A stretch of DNA of 64,000 bases from Actinoplanes octamycinicus (GTDB lineage Bacteria; Actinomycetota; Actinomycetes; Mycobacteriales; Micromonosporaceae). The stretch spans positions 6,119,501 through 6,183,500 of the forward strand of contig NZ_JACHNB010000001.1 in assembly GCF_014205225.1 (NCBI RefSeq). The letters run 5' to 3'. The notes under the pieces were generated by a model that made no database searches, was not told where the DNA came from, and was given only the letters and a program-made list of their open reading frames with translations. Positions within the stretch are counted from its first letter, which is position 1, and every line of letters starts with the position of its first letter. Both the position numbers and the translations under genes were made by a program. This document shows positions 14,623 to 23,647 of this stretch, piece after piece.

Positions 14623-14858
14623 GCCCCGCCGGCCGCACGTAGCCGCGCCTTGAGCACCCGGGACAGCCGGCCTGGGGCCGTGACTCGCGTCGCCGTCGTG
14701 ACCACGGACGGGCGTCGCGATCGGCGGGCGGACCCGCACGACACGCGGCGCGATCGTGTGCGGGCCGGGCAGCGCGGGCCGGTCGGCACAGGGCTGCTGG
14801 TCGTACCGAAGAAGAGGCCGCGAGGGCGCGGGCGGCATCGCGGCAGCGGGGATGGTCG
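14623..14858. other. Gap without a supported gene; possible hairpin
   Basis: No frame here has coding character. A 7-bp dyad CCCGCAC/GTGCGGG (14733-14739 and 14758-14764) could help end transcription from both convergent neighbours. Confidence 0.4.
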
Positions 14859-15413
14859 TCAGCTCCAGTCGGTCTGGTAGTAGTCCGAGCGCAGCAACCG
14901 CAGCAGCTCGGCGTCGTCGGGAGCGTGCGTCGCGGTGATGAGGCCGCGCAGCCGGTCCACCAGGTCGGGACGGTGGCCCGGGACGCCGGCCTCGAACATC
15001 AGGTCACCGATCCGCCTGCGGACGATCGTGGCGGGGTCGCTGTTGTCCGTGTCGAACTCGGTGAGCAGCGTGTATCCGTCACCCAGATCGGTGCAGACCA
15101 CGACGGCGGTGGCGCCGCAGCTGACGCTCCACAGCGGCTCTCCCCGCTCCGCCACGAGCAGCACCGAATAACTGACGATGCCCAGCGACAGCCTCAGTCC
15201 GTAGGCGCTGATCTCACCGCTGCCCGGATCGGCCGGCATCTCGTCCGGTACCCGCAGTTCGTCGAGAGGACGATTCCAGCCGATGGTGAGGTCGAGCAGG
15301 TCGCGCCGGTCCTTCGCCTCGTGGTAGCGGTGCCGCGCCACCAGGCCCAGCCCCGTGCAGGTCAGCAGCACGGCCGCCACCACCGCCATGATCCATTTCT
15401 GAGTCGTTCGCAT
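14859..15413 (-). CDS. Membrane-anchored hypothetical protein
   Basis: 184 residues from ATG 15413. One N-terminal membrane segment (WIMAVVAAVLLTCTGLGLVA, about 7-26) is followed by a mostly polar domain of about 155 residues, so the bulk is probably outside the cytoplasm. The domain holds two Cys residues close together (VSCGATAVVVCTDLG) that may form a disulfide. It is divergent to an SDR gene. No family recognised. Confidence 0.6.
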   Translation of the reverse strand: MRTTQKWIMAVVAAVLLTCTGLGLVARHRYHEAKDRRDLLDLTIGWNRPLDELRVPDEMPADPGSGEISAYGLRLSLGIVSYSVLLVAERGEPLWSVSCGATAVVVCTDLGDGYTLLTEFDTDNSDPATIVRRRIGDLMFEAGVPGHRPDLVDRLRGLITATHAPDDAELLRLLRSDYYQTDWS

Positions 15414-15500
15414 CGCGACCCATCCTCGGCCGTCGCCGGTGAGGATCGGTGGTGATCCTGTGATGGTTCGGTGAAGAACCGGACGTGGTATACCCGGCGG

Positions 15501-16295
15501 ATGGACCTGCAGCTCAGCGGCAAGGTTGCCGTCATCACCGGTGGCAGCGCCGGCATCGGCCTGGCGATCGCCCGCGGCCTGGCCGCGGAGGGCGCGCACG
15601 TCGCCCTGTGCGCCCGGGACGCGGCGCGGCTCACGGCCGCGGCCGACCAGATCAGAGACGAGTTCGGGGTACGAGCGACCGCCGTCCCCGCCGACCTCAG
15701 CGCCCCGGACGCCGCGGACCGGCTCGCCGCCGCCGTGACGAGCGAGTTCGGCGGTGCCGACCTGCTGATCAACAACGCCGGCACCGGCAGCGAGGAGAAG
15801 ATCCTCACCGCGCCGGACGAGCGCTGGCAGGCGTACTGGGACCTGCACGTGATGGCGGCGGTCCGGCTGGCCCGGGCGCTCGCCCCGGGGATGAAGGCCC
15901 GCGGCGGGGGCGTGATCCTGCACAACGCGTCGATCTGCGCCACCCAGCCGCTCGGCTACGAACCGATCTACAACGTCACCAAGGCCGCGCTGGTGATGTT
16001 CTCCAAGTGCCTGGCGAACGAGCTGATCGGCGACAACATCCGGGTCAACGCGGTCAACCCCGGCCTGGTGATGACCGGGGACTGGGTGAAGACCGCGCAG
16101 CAGCTGACCGCCGGCACGCCGCAGAGCTGGGAGGACTATCTGCAGGCGATCGCCGAGGAGAAGGCGCCGATCGGGCGGTTCGCCGCCCCCGAGGAGATCG
16201 CCGACTTCTTCGTCTTCCTCTGCTCGCCGCGGGCCGCCTACGCCGTGGGCTCGACCTACTACCTCGACGGCGGCTGGCTCAACGTGACTACGTGA
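15501..16295 (+). CDS. Short-chain dehydrogenase/reductase (SDR)
   Basis: 264 residues from ATG 15501. Nucleotide-binding TGGSAGIG (about 13-20), structural NNAG, and catalytic Ser plus YNVTK (Tyr-x-x-x-Lys at about 159-163) are all present, so the enzyme should be active with NAD(P)H on an alcohol or ketone. The C-terminal DGGW stretch is typical of classical SDRs. The substrate is not predictable. Its 3' end overlaps the convergent oxidoreductase gene by 8 nt. Confidence 0.92.
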   Translation: MDLQLSGKVAVITGGSAGIGLAIARGLAAEGAHVALCARDAARLTAAADQIRDEFGVRATAVPADLSAPDAADRLAAAVTSEFGGADLLINNAGTGSEEKILTAPDERWQAYWDLHVMAAVRLARALAPGMKARGGGVILHNASICATQPLGYEPIYNVTKAALVMFSKCLANELIGDNIRVNAVNPGLVMTGDWVKTAQQLTAGTPQSWEDYLQAIAEEKAPIGRFAAPEEIADFFVFLCSPRAAYAVGSTYYLDGGWLNVTT

Positions 16296-17220
16296 GCGTC
16301 AGGACCAGCTTGCCGCGCACGTGACCCTCCTCCAGCAGCCGTTGCGCCGGCGCGGCCTCGTCGAGCGGGAACTCCCGGGCCACCTCGACGCGCAGCCGGC
16401 CGGCGTCGGCCAGGTCGGCCAGCGACGACAGCTGGTCACCGTCGGGGCGGACGAAGACGTACCGTCCGCCCTGCTCCTTGACGTGCGGATCGACCACGGA
16501 GGCGTGCCGGGCGGGGGAGCGGACCAGGCGCGGCGACTGGGTGAGCGCGTCGCCGCCGACGAAGTCCAGCGCGGCGTCGACCCGGCCGTCACCGCCGACC
16601 AGGGCGGCCAGCCGTTCCGGCAGGTCGTCGCCGTACTCGATCGGTTCGCAGCCCAGCCCGTACAGGAAGTCGTGGTTGCCTTTCGACGCGGTGCCGATCA
16701 CCCGGGTCGCGCCGAGCGCCCGGGCCAGCTGGACGGCGAGGTGACCGACGCCGCCGGCGGCCGCGTGCACCAGGACGACGTCGCCCGGGCCGGTGTCGAC
16801 GGCCAGCAGCATCTGCAGCGCGGTCAGCCCGGCCAGCGGCAGACCGCCGGCCTGCGCGAAGCTGAGCGAGGCGGGCTTGCGGGCCACCGCGCCCTCGGCG
16901 ACGGAGACCAGTTCGGCGTACGTGCCGTGCTGCACCGTGTCCTTGCGGGCGTACGCCATCACCTCGTCGCCGGCCGCGAACCCGGTGACCGCCGGCCCGA
17001 CCGCGTCCACGACCCCGGCGACGTCCCAGCCCGGGATCAGCGGCGTGTGATGCGGGATGGCGCCCCGCAGATGACCCTGCCGGATCTTGTAGTCGACCGG
17101 GTTGAGCCCGGCGCCGCGCACCCGGATCCGGACCACGTCCGGCCCGACCGGCGGATCCGGCAGCTCCCGCAGCCGCAGCACGTCGGCGTCACCGTAGTCG
17201 TCCAGCGCGATAGCTCTCAT
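16288..17220 (-). CDS. NADPH:quinone oxidoreductase-like zinc-independent MDR protein
   Basis: 310 residues from ATG 17220 (MRAIALDDYG), six residues after a less likely upstream ATG. It has the medium-chain reductase pattern: GAGLNPVDYKIRQG at the substrate domain, GWDVAGVVDAVG, and nucleotide-binding VHAAAGGVGHLAVQLARALGA. Catalytic and structural zinc ligands are absent, as in the QOR/zeta-crystallin group. It probably reduces quinones or enones with NADPH. It converges on the SDR gene with an 8-nt overlap. Confidence 0.9.
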   Translation of the reverse strand: MRAIALDDYGDADVLRLRELPDPPVGPDVVRIRVRGAGLNPVDYKIRQGHLRGAIPHHTPLIPGWDVAGVVDAVGPAVTGFAAGDEVMAYARKDTVQHGTYAELVSVAEGAVARKPASLSFAQAGGLPLAGLTALQMLLAVDTGPGDVVLVHAAAGGVGHLAVQLARALGATRVIGTASKGNHDFLYGLGCEPIEYGDDLPERLAALVGGDGRVDAALDFVGGDALTQSPRLVRSPARHASVVDPHVKEQGGRYVFVRPDGDQLSSLADLADAGRLRVEVAREFPLDEAAPAQRLLEEGHVRGKLVLTLT

Positions 17221-17441
17221 GCCGCCCGGTTTGCCCACTCCGGCCGCCGATAATCACCGCGCCGGACCCGGCCCGGTTCCCCCCAGCCGCCGCGCGTCGA
17301 CGCCGGCGCCGGAACAGGTCATCGCCGCCTCTGTTGAGCGCCGGACAGATTTCTTCTGGCATCGTGTCGGAACCGGGGTGAGTCGTTCGTAGCACAGGCG
17401 AGAGGTGGCCGACCGGGCCGCCGGAACAGGGGAGTGACCCG

Positions 17442-17816
17442 ATGGCGCGGTACCTGGTTTCGTTCAACGACGGCGCGATGGACCACATCACCGCCGACGA
17501 GATGCCCGACGTGGCCAAGGCGTCGCACGAGGTGGTCCAGGAGGCGATGGACGCCGGCGTGTGGGTGTTCGGCGCCGGCCTGGAACGCCAGCGGGCCACC
17601 ATCGTGGCCACCGACGGGATCGTCACCGACGGCCCGTACCCGGAGACCAAGGAGGTCATCGGCGGGTTCGCGGTGATCGAGGCGGACACGCGCGCGGAGG
17701 CGGAGGTGTGGGCCGGCAAGATCGCCGCCTCGTGCCGCTGCTCGCAGGAGGTCCGCGAGATCCTGCCCGACCCGATGCAGGACGAGATGTTCCGCAGGGC
17801 CGGCCGCAACTGGTGA
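17442..17816 (+). CDS. YCII-related (DGPF domain) protein
   Basis: 124 residues. The family signature DGPYPETKEVIGGFAVIEA (about 67-85) is complete, and the N-terminus MARYLVSFND and the helix AAEVWAGKIAA-like segment fit the ferredoxin-like YCII fold. These small proteins often accompany ECF sigma factors, but no sigma gene is adjacent here. Function unknown. The upstream 221-nt gap contains no other gene that I can support. Confidence 0.85.
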   Translation: MARYLVSFNDGAMDHITADEMPDVAKASHEVVQEAMDAGVWVFGAGLERQRATIVATDGIVTDGPYPETKEVIGGFAVIEADTRAEAEVWAGKIAASCRCSQEVREILPDPMQDEMFRRAGRNW

Positions 17817-17826
17817 CCTGACGCCG

Positions 17827-17861
17827 GACCGGGACCGGTGCGCTCGCGCCGGGTCCCGGTC
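17827..17861. terminator. Bidirectional hairpin between convergent genes
   Basis: GACCGGGACC (17827-17836) and GGTCCCGGTC (17852-17861) pair fully across a GC-rich loop that can extend the stem. The second arm reaches into the last codons of the convergent TetR gene. Confidence 0.6.
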
Positions 17862-18462
17862 ACCCGGTGCGGAACAGGCGGCCGAGCTGATCCTCCAGGA
17901 TGCGCAGGGCCGCCGCGCCGTCGCGCTGGCCGCCGAGCACGCTCGAACCGAGCCCGTTGGTCAGCGCGAGCAGCGCGGCCGCGGCCAGCGCCGGGTCCAC
18001 GTCGGCGGCGACCTCGCCGGCCTGCTGCGCGGCGGTGATCTGGGTGGCGAGCAGCGACTCCAGCCGGTCGGGATAGGTCGTGCCGTGCCGCTTGTCGATC
18101 TCCGGCTCGCTGAAGATCAGTGTGTAGAAGCCGGTGTACGCCCGGGTCAGCCGCCGGCTCTCCTCGTCGGTCGGCAGCACCGCGGTCAGCGTGCCGTGGA
18201 CGATGCTGCGCGGCGTGACCGGCCCGAGCGCGCGGATGCCGGCCCGCACCCGCTCGGTGAGCTGCTCGCCGAGGTAGGCGAGCGCGGCCACCAGCAGCTC
18301 CTCCTTGGTGTGGAAGTAGTACTGCACCAGCCGCAGCGACACCCCGGCCTCGGCCGCCACCTCGCGCATCGTCGCAGATTGCAGGCCGCGCGTGCTGGCG
18401 ATCCGCAGCAGCGCCTCGCCGATCTGCCGCCGCCGCTCCTCGTGGTCCACCCGTTTCGGCAC
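17860..18462 (-). CDS. TetR family repressor
   Basis: 200 residues. Helix-turn-helix at about 10-57: RRRQIGEALLRIASTRGLQS, then GVSLRLVQYYFHTKEELLVA, where LVQYYFHTK is the recognition helix. The C-terminal part resembles the TetR_C_6 (BetI-like) group. It is divergent to an alpha/beta hydrolase gene, with two identical operator cores between them, which supports joint repression. The inducer is unknown. Confidence 0.9.
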   Translation of the reverse strand: MPKRVDHEERRRQIGEALLRIASTRGLQSATMREVAAEAGVSLRLVQYYFHTKEELLVAALAYLGEQLTERVRAGIRALGPVTPRSIVHGTLTAVLPTDEESRRLTRAYTGFYTLIFSEPEIDKRHGTTYPDRLESLLATQITAAQQAGEVAADVDPALAAAALLALTNGLGSSVLGGQRDGAAALRILEDQLGRLFRTG

Positions 18463-18470
18463 GGCTTTGA

Positions 18471-18508
18471 TGATACGCGTGTATCACTTTGGTGATACGC
18501 TCGTATCA
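18471..18508. promoter_or_regulatory. Two palindromic operators (TGATAC-N4-GTATCA)
   Basis: 18471-18486 (spacer GCGT) and 18493-18508 (spacer GCTC) have identical 6-bp arms; the second extends to 7 bp. Centres are 22 bp apart, two helical turns, so two dimers could bind the same face. The pair ends 5 nt before the hydrolase ribosome-binding site GAGGAGG. Confidence 0.82.
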
Positions 18509-18526
18509 CAAGCGAGGAGGTTCCCG

Positions 18527-19408
18527 ATGCCCGTCGGCACATTCCGCAACGACCAGGCCCGCGACCGCTTCTTCACCGTCTACGAGGAGGCCGCCGCCCG
18601 GCTCTGGCCGTCCACGTCAGTCGATGCCGACATCACCACCAGTTTCGGTACGACGAGAGTGCACCGCCTCGGCACCGGCGACGAGCCCCCGTTCGTGCTG
18701 CTGCCCGGCTCGGGAGGGCCGGCCCTCGGGTGGCACTCCTACCTCGGCCCGCTCGTCGCCTCCCGCCCGGTGATCGCCATCGACCCGGTCGGCGAGCCCG
18801 GCCCGTCCGTCCAGACCCGGTCCATCGACAGCGGCGACGAGTGGTCCCAGTGGCTCGGCGAGGTCCTCACCTCGCTGGACGTCGACCGCGCCCACCTGGT
18901 CGGCACGTCGTACGGCGGCTGGATCGCCCTGCGGCACGCGCTGCGCCGCCCGGAGGCGGTCGCCAGCCTCGCGCTGCTCGACCCGGGCGGCTTCGGCGAG
19001 GTCAGCCGCAAGTTCATCGCCTGGGTGATCGCGGGCGGCCTGGCCACCTTCGCGCCCCGGCCGATCCGGCACGCGCTGGCCGGCCGCCTGCGCAACGTGA
19101 CCCTGCGCGACGACGACGCCGTGCGCCTGATCAAGGCCACCTTCGGCTTCCGCCGGCGGCACATCCTGCCCGACTCGCTCACCGACGCCGACCTCGCCCG
19201 GATCACCGCACCCACGCTGGTCCTGGTCGGCGGCAACAGCCAGCTCTATGACGCCCGCGAGGTCGCCGCTCGCGTCACCACCCGGATGCCGCACGCGGTC
19301 GCCGAGATCGTCCCCCACGCCGCCCACGACCTGGTCATGTGGCACCCGGAGAGGTTCGCCGCCCAGATCGCCGCCTTCGCCGCGAACGCCTCCAGCGGGA
19401 TCCGCTGA
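18527..19408 (+). CDS. Alpha/beta-fold hydrolase
   Basis: 293 residues from ATG 18527, well placed after GAGGAGG. VLLPGSGGPALGWHSYL forms the oxyanion strand, LVGTSYGGWIALRHAL the nucleophile elbow (Ser about 130), LVLVGGNSQLYDA the acid strand, and PHAAHDLVMWHPE the catalytic His region. No signal peptide. Probably the only target of the divergent TetR repressor, in the manner of self-regulated detoxification or quorum-signal hydrolases; the substrate is unknown. Confidence 0.9.
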   Translation: MPVGTFRNDQARDRFFTVYEEAAARLWPSTSVDADITTSFGTTRVHRLGTGDEPPFVLLPGSGGPALGWHSYLGPLVASRPVIAIDPVGEPGPSVQTRSIDSGDEWSQWLGEVLTSLDVDRAHLVGTSYGGWIALRHALRRPEAVASLALLDPGGFGEVSRKFIAWVIAGGLATFAPRPIRHALAGRLRNVTLRDDDAVRLIKATFGFRRRHILPDSLTDADLARITAPTLVLVGGNSQLYDAREVAARVTTRMPHAVAEIVPHAAHDLVMWHPERFAAQIAAFAANASSGIR

Positions 19409-19435
19409 ACGGCGCATCGTGCCGGCCAGGTGATC

Positions 19436-19467
19436 CGGGCACATTTCGGAGGCACCGCCTGTGCCCG
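19436..19467 (+). terminator. Hairpin after the hydrolase gene
   Basis: CGGGCACA (19436-19443) and TGTGCCCG (19460-19467) pair fully across 16 nt. The remaining gap to 19636 holds a short frame reading DGTVLEVAPG, like a methyltransferase motif I, which may be a gene scrap but is too short to call. Confidence 0.45.
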
Positions 19468-19636
19468 GCATCCTTCCGTTCGATGGGCGGGGGATCGCCG
19501 GTGAGCGCTGGTCAGGAGTTCAAGCCTGTCTTCTACCGCCGGCCGACGGCACCGTCCTCGAAGTCGCGCCCGGCCTCGCCACTGGCGGTAGGAGAGCGGC
19601 GGGACGACGCCGTCCTCGCGGTCAGGGGCTCGCTGG

Positions 19637-21241
19637 TCAGTGGCGGAAGCCGCTGACCAGCTGGGTGAGGTCGGCGGAGAGGCGGGTCAGATCGGCGGCT
19701 GCCCGCTGGGTGGTGTCGGCGCCGGTGGCGGTGGCGGTGGCCACCTCGGCGACGCCGGAGATGGTGCCCAGCACCTGGTTGCTGGTGGCGGCCGCGTCGG
19801 CCACCGAGCGGCTCATCTCGGCGGTGGTGGCGGTCTGCTCCTCGACGGCCGAGGCGATCGTGGTGGTGTAGTCGCTGATCTGCTGGATCACCTCGGTGAT
19901 CTCGCCGATCGCGTGGGCCGCGCTGCCGCTCGACGCCTGGATCGCCTCGATCCGGTTGGTGATCTCGTCGGTGGCCTTGGCGGTCTGCTGGGCGAGCTCC
20001 TTGACCTCGCCGGCGACGACCGCGAAGCCCTTGCCCAGTTCACCGGCCCGGGCGGCCTCGATGGTGGCGTTCAGGGCGAGCAAATTGGTCTGCTCGGCGA
20101 TCGTGGTGATCAGCCGGACCACGTCACCGATCTCGGCGCTCGCCGTGCCGAGCTGGGCCACCTGGTCGGTGGTCCGCTGGGCGACCGCCATGGCCTGCTG
20201 GGCCACCTGCGCGGCCTGCCCGGCGTTGCTGGCGATCTCGGTGATCGAGGCGCTCATCTCCTCGGCGCCGGCGGCGATGCTCTGCACACCGGTGTTGACC
20301 TGGTCCGAGCCGCGGGACGCGGTGTTCGCCCGGTCCGCGGTGTCGGCCGCGCCGGACTGCAGCTGGGAGCTGACCGTGGTGAGCTGCTCGGCGGCGCCGG
20401 ACAGGGCGACGGCCGTACCGTCGATGGTGGTCACCGCGGTCCGCAGGTTGGTCACCGCGGTGTCCAGCGCCCCGGCCATCCGGCCGGGCTCGTCCCGGCT
20501 GGTCAGCCCCGCGGTGTGGGTGAGGTCCCCGGCCGCGAGGCTCTCGCAGACCCCCTGCACCTTGCGCAGCGAGCCGACGATGCCGCGTGCCACGAACACG
20601 CCGGCGCCGAGTGCCAGCAGCAGACCCGCCACGAGCAGGACCAGGGAGACCACCCGGCGCGACTCGTAGGAGGATCTCGCGTCGGCTGCGTTGCGCCCGG
20701 CGGCGGCCTCCTCGGTGGTGTCCATGTCGACGAGGTCCTTCATCGCCTCGTTCATCAGCGGGGTGAGTTCGGCATCCCGGATCCGCTGCCACAGCGCGAT
20801 GTCGTTGTCCCGGCTGGCCGGCAGCAGCTTGTCCTTGGCCAGTGCGGCGTACGAGTGGTAGTCGTCGAACAACTCGTCGATGGCGGCCGGGTCGATGGCG
20901 GGCCGGCTGTCCCGGTACGCGGCGAACGCCTTCTCGATGTCCAGCAGGTTGCCCGCCAGCGCCTGCTCGTACCGGCTCTTGGTCTGCGAGTCCTGGGAGA
21001 CCGCGTGGTTGACCACGGTCAGCCGGGCCTGCAGCACCGCCGAGCGCAGGTCGCTGAGGGCCAGGATGCTCGCCACGTTGTTGGTGTAGATGTTCTGCGC
21101 CGACGCGCTCGCGGCGCTCAGCCCCTGCAGCCCGACGATCCCGACCGCCATGGCCACCACCGCCGCCACCGCCACCGAGCAGAGGATCTTGGTGTTGATG
21201 CTGAGATCAGCGAACCACCCTGACCGTGTGCGCGTCTGCAC
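19637..21241 (-). CDS. Methyl-accepting chemotaxis protein
   Basis: 534 residues from GTG 21241, after AAGGGAGA. The membrane segment at about 20-42 is followed by a four-helix-bundle sensor domain (to about 195), a second membrane segment ([20 protein letters not shown]), a HAMP region and a long coiled-coil signalling domain with the hairpin tip [19 protein letters not shown]. It senses a ligand outside the cell and controls CheA. Its presence indicates flagellar chemotaxis, as in zoospores of Actinoplanes. A FliA-like promoter precedes it, which fits expression with the motility regulon. Confidence 0.95.
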   Translation of the reverse strand: MQTRTRSGWFADLSINTKILCSVAVAAVVAMAVGIVGLQGLSAASASAQNIYTNNVASILALSDLRSAVLQARLTVVNHAVSQDSQTKSRYEQALAGNLLDIEKAFAAYRDSRPAIDPAAIDELFDDYHSYAALAKDKLLPASRDNDIALWQRIRDAELTPLMNEAMKDLVDMDTTEEAAAGRNAADARSSYESRRVVSLVLLVAGLLLALGAGVFVARGIVGSLRKVQGVCESLAAGDLTHTAGLTSRDEPGRMAGALDTAVTNLRTAVTTIDGTAVALSGAAEQLTTVSSQLQSGAADTADRANTASRGSDQVNTGVQSIAAGAEEMSASITEIASNAGQAAQVAQQAMAVAQRTTDQVAQLGTASAEIGDVVRLITTIAEQTNLLALNATIEAARAGELGKGFAVVAGEVKELAQQTAKATDEITNRIEAIQASSGSAAHAIGEITEVIQQISDYTTTIASAVEEQTATTAEMSRSVADAAATSNQVLGTISGVAEVATATATGADTTQRAAADLTRLSADLTQLVSGFRH

Positions 21242-21288
21242 CGCTCGTCTCCCTTCACACCGGGCCGCAGTGGGACCCCACTGGCTAG

Positions 21289-21315
21289 ATCGGCAGGCGG
21301 AGCGCGATCGCTGAG
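21289..21315 (-). promoter_or_regulatory. FliA/WhiG-like flagellar sigma promoter for the chemoreceptor
   Basis: On the minus strand CTCA (21315-21312) is followed after exactly 17 nt by GCCGAT (21294-21289). This matches the -35 CTCA and -10 GCCGA core of flagellar-type sigma factors in motile actinomycetes. The predicted leader is about 40 nt and carries a good ribosome-binding site. Confidence 0.5.
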
Positions 21316-21467
21316 CCTATGGCACAAACGGGCTGTTGCGGCAGCAAGTCAGACTTTTGCCTCGCTGGCCGATTGCGCGGTGGTGGGCCGGGCCGGGGCG
21401 TTAATCTGAGGGGCGCCGGCAGCTTCCGCATCCCCGGGGACGCGCTGCTGACTCACCGGGGGAAACG

Positions 21468-23078
21468 ATGTCAGCCATGTCGGACGGGATCGGTGACTCC
21501 GGCGCGATGGTGCTCAACCAGCCAGCGGTGCTGGCCGCCGCGCTGGAGGCCTATGTCGCCTTCGACGCCACCGGGCGGGTGGTGGCGTGGAACCCGGCCG
21601 CCGAGTCCACCTTCGGCTACTCCCGCGAGCAGGCGCTGGGCCGGTCGATCGAGGACTTGATCGTACGGCCGCAGGCCCGCGAAGCCGGGAAGGTCGAGCT
21701 GGCGATGCTGGCCGGCGGGCTGCCCGGGCTGACCCGGGACCGGCGGCTGCAGTGGCCGGCCTGGCACGCCGACGGCCACGAAGTGCCCATCGAGATGACG
21801 CTGACCGCCACCGACGAACCGGACGGCCAGATCTTCCACATCTTCGCCCACGACGTCACCACCGCGCAGCGGGCCAGCCGCTTCGCCGCCACCGAAGCCG
21901 CGGTGGCCCGCGGTCTGGCCGAAGCGGACTCGGCCACCGCGGCCGCCGCCCGGGTCGTCGAAGCCCTCGGCACGCAGATGGGCTGGCCGGTCACCGAGCT
22001 GTGGGCCGTCGACGAGGAGCGGCAGCTGCTGACCTGCCTGGCCCGCCACGTCGAACCGGGCCGGGACCTGCACGACTTCGCGGTGGAGACCCTCGATCCG
22101 GGTGTCGCGCTGCCCGGCCTGGTCTGTGCCGACGGCACCCCGCACTGGATCCCCGACCTGGGCGCGGACACCGGATCGGTCCGCAGCCTCGCCGGGAGCC
22201 GGATCGGGCTGCGAGTGGCGATCGGCGTCCCGGTGTGCAAGGGCCGCCAGGTGCTCGGCGCCCTGTGCGTCTACGGCGACCGGGTCGAGGACCCGGAGGA
22301 CACCCTGCGTGGACTGCTGAGCGGGCTGGCCGCGCAGATCGGGCAGTACCTGGAACGCCGCCGCTCCGAGGAACTGGCGATCGAGCTGGCCCGCACCAAG
22401 GACGAGTTCCTCGCCATGGTCACCCACGAGCTGCGCAACCCGCTCGCGTCGATCACCAGCGCCGCCGGCCTGCTGCACGACGAGCTCGACGGCCTCAGCC
22501 GCGATGAGCAGCGGCACTACCTGCGGACCATCGTCCGCAACGCGGAGCGTCTGTCGGTGATGGCCGAGGACCTGCTCGACCTGGCCCGGCTGGAGTCCGG
22601 GCAGCTGGCCATCAACCCGACCACCACCGACCTGTGCGACATCCTCCACGAGTCGATGCGCGGCCTGCCCGCCCTCGACAAGGACCTCACCGTCACGGCG
22701 CACCTGCCGGACCGCCTGCCGCTGTACGCCGACCCGGTCCGGATCCGCCAGGTCGCCGACAACCTGCTGTCCAACGCCGTCAAGTACACCCCGGCGGGCG
22801 GCACCGTCACCGTCACCGCCACGACCGACGAGGACCGGCACCGGATCGTCTGGACCGTCGCCGACACCGGCATCGGCATCCCCGCCGCCGAACGCCCCCG
22901 CCTGTTCCGCCGCTTCTACCGGGCTTCCACCGCCCTCGACCGCCGGATCCCCGGCACCGGCCTGGGCCTGGTCATCGCCCGAGCCATCATCGAACGCCAC
23001 CAGGGCACCATCGACCTGCTCGACCTCCCCGCCCCCGGCACCACGTTCCTCATCGAACTCCCCACCCCGCCGCCCTAG
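21468..23078 (+). CDS. PAS-GAF sensor histidine kinase
   Basis: 536 residues, without membrane segments. PAS domain at about 20-130 (AYVAFDATGRVVAWNPAAES opens it), GAF at about 145-290, HisKA at about 305-370 with the phospho-accepting His 320 in VTHELRNPL, and HATPase at about 405-530 with the N box NLLSNAVKYT, the G1 box ADTGIGIP and the G2 box GTGLGLVIA. The kinase is cytoplasmic and probably senses a small molecule or redox state. No response regulator is adjacent, so it is an orphan kinase; its closeness to the chemoreceptor is suggestive only. Confidence 0.94.
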   Translation: MSAMSDGIGDSGAMVLNQPAVLAAALEAYVAFDATGRVVAWNPAAESTFGYSREQALGRSIEDLIVRPQAREAGKVELAMLAGGLPGLTRDRRLQWPAWHADGHEVPIEMTLTATDEPDGQIFHIFAHDVTTAQRASRFAATEAAVARGLAEADSATAAAARVVEALGTQMGWPVTELWAVDEERQLLTCLARHVEPGRDLHDFAVETLDPGVALPGLVCADGTPHWIPDLGADTGSVRSLAGSRIGLRVAIGVPVCKGRQVLGALCVYGDRVEDPEDTLRGLLSGLAAQIGQYLERRRSEELAIELARTKDEFLAMVTHELRNPLASITSAAGLLHDELDGLSRDEQRHYLRTIVRNAERLSVMAEDLLDLARLESGQLAINPTTTDLCDILHESMRGLPALDKDLTVTAHLPDRLPLYADPVRIRQVADNLLSNAVKYTPAGGTVTVTATTDEDRHRIVWTVADTGIGIPAAERPRLFRRFYRASTALDRRIPGTGLGLVIARAIIERHQGTIDLLDLPAPGTTFLIELPTPPP

Positions 23079-23185
23079 TACTCCAGCAGGAGATCCGTTC
23101 CGAGCTGCGGTGACATGCGGTTTGTCCGTGAAGAGAAGGGTGTGTGGACCCAAGATTCGTCGCGGCCCGCATCCGCGACGGGCCC

Positions 23186-23392
23186 TCATGGGCCATCGAG
23201 CGAGCCGCTATCCCAGAGGCCGGGTGTCGATCCCTCGTTCATGTGGCCGGAACCGCCGCCGTCCTGCCGGGGAATGTCTTCTTCGCGCTTGCGACGACGA
23301 CCCTTGATCCACGAGCTCACACCAACCACGACGAAGGCGAGGAACAGCGCGGCCAAGGCGATGAAACCCGCCGTCCGGATCGTGGCAACCAT
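23186..23392 (-). CDS. Small single-pass membrane protein
   Basis: 68 residues: a membrane segment at about 7-28 (TAGFIALAALFLAFVVVGVSSW), then a very basic KGRRRKREED patch and a Gly/Ser-rich tail. The positive patch places the C-terminus inside. No ribosome-binding site of note and no family recognised; supported by the clear helix-plus-basic-patch layout. Confidence 0.45.
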   Translation of the reverse strand: MVATIRTAGFIALAALFLAFVVVGVSSWIKGRRRKREEDIPRQDGGGSGHMNEGSTPGLWDSGSLDGP

Positions 23393-23647
23393 AGCGGTAG
23401 CCTAGTTTCATCGGCACCCGCCTGACTCGACGTTCATCGCCATTCCCTGGCTCGGCGGGTGTAGCGGTATTCCATCAGGGACCCGGCGTGTGGAATCGGT
23501 CGCACGAGCAGGCGCAACCGGCGCCGGAAAGCACCTCGAGCGGCGACGATCATGCGAAGCCGTCGATGTCCGGCAGCCGGGTGACATCGGCGCGATCGGC
23601 CGGACGGACGACCTCGGTCCGATTACCGGCCGCATAGTCTGCCCGGC

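Noticed and set aside
14650..14880. A 76-codon frame between the SGNH hydrolase and the membrane-anchored protein
   Set aside because: Almost entirely Arg, Gly and Val with no fold-like pattern or ribosome-binding site; it overlaps the end of the opposing gene.
19640..21223. A 527-codon plus-strand frame opposite the chemoreceptor gene
   Set aside because: Gly/Asp/Leu-rich repetitive sequence with no motif; the minus-strand chemoreceptor is unmistakable.
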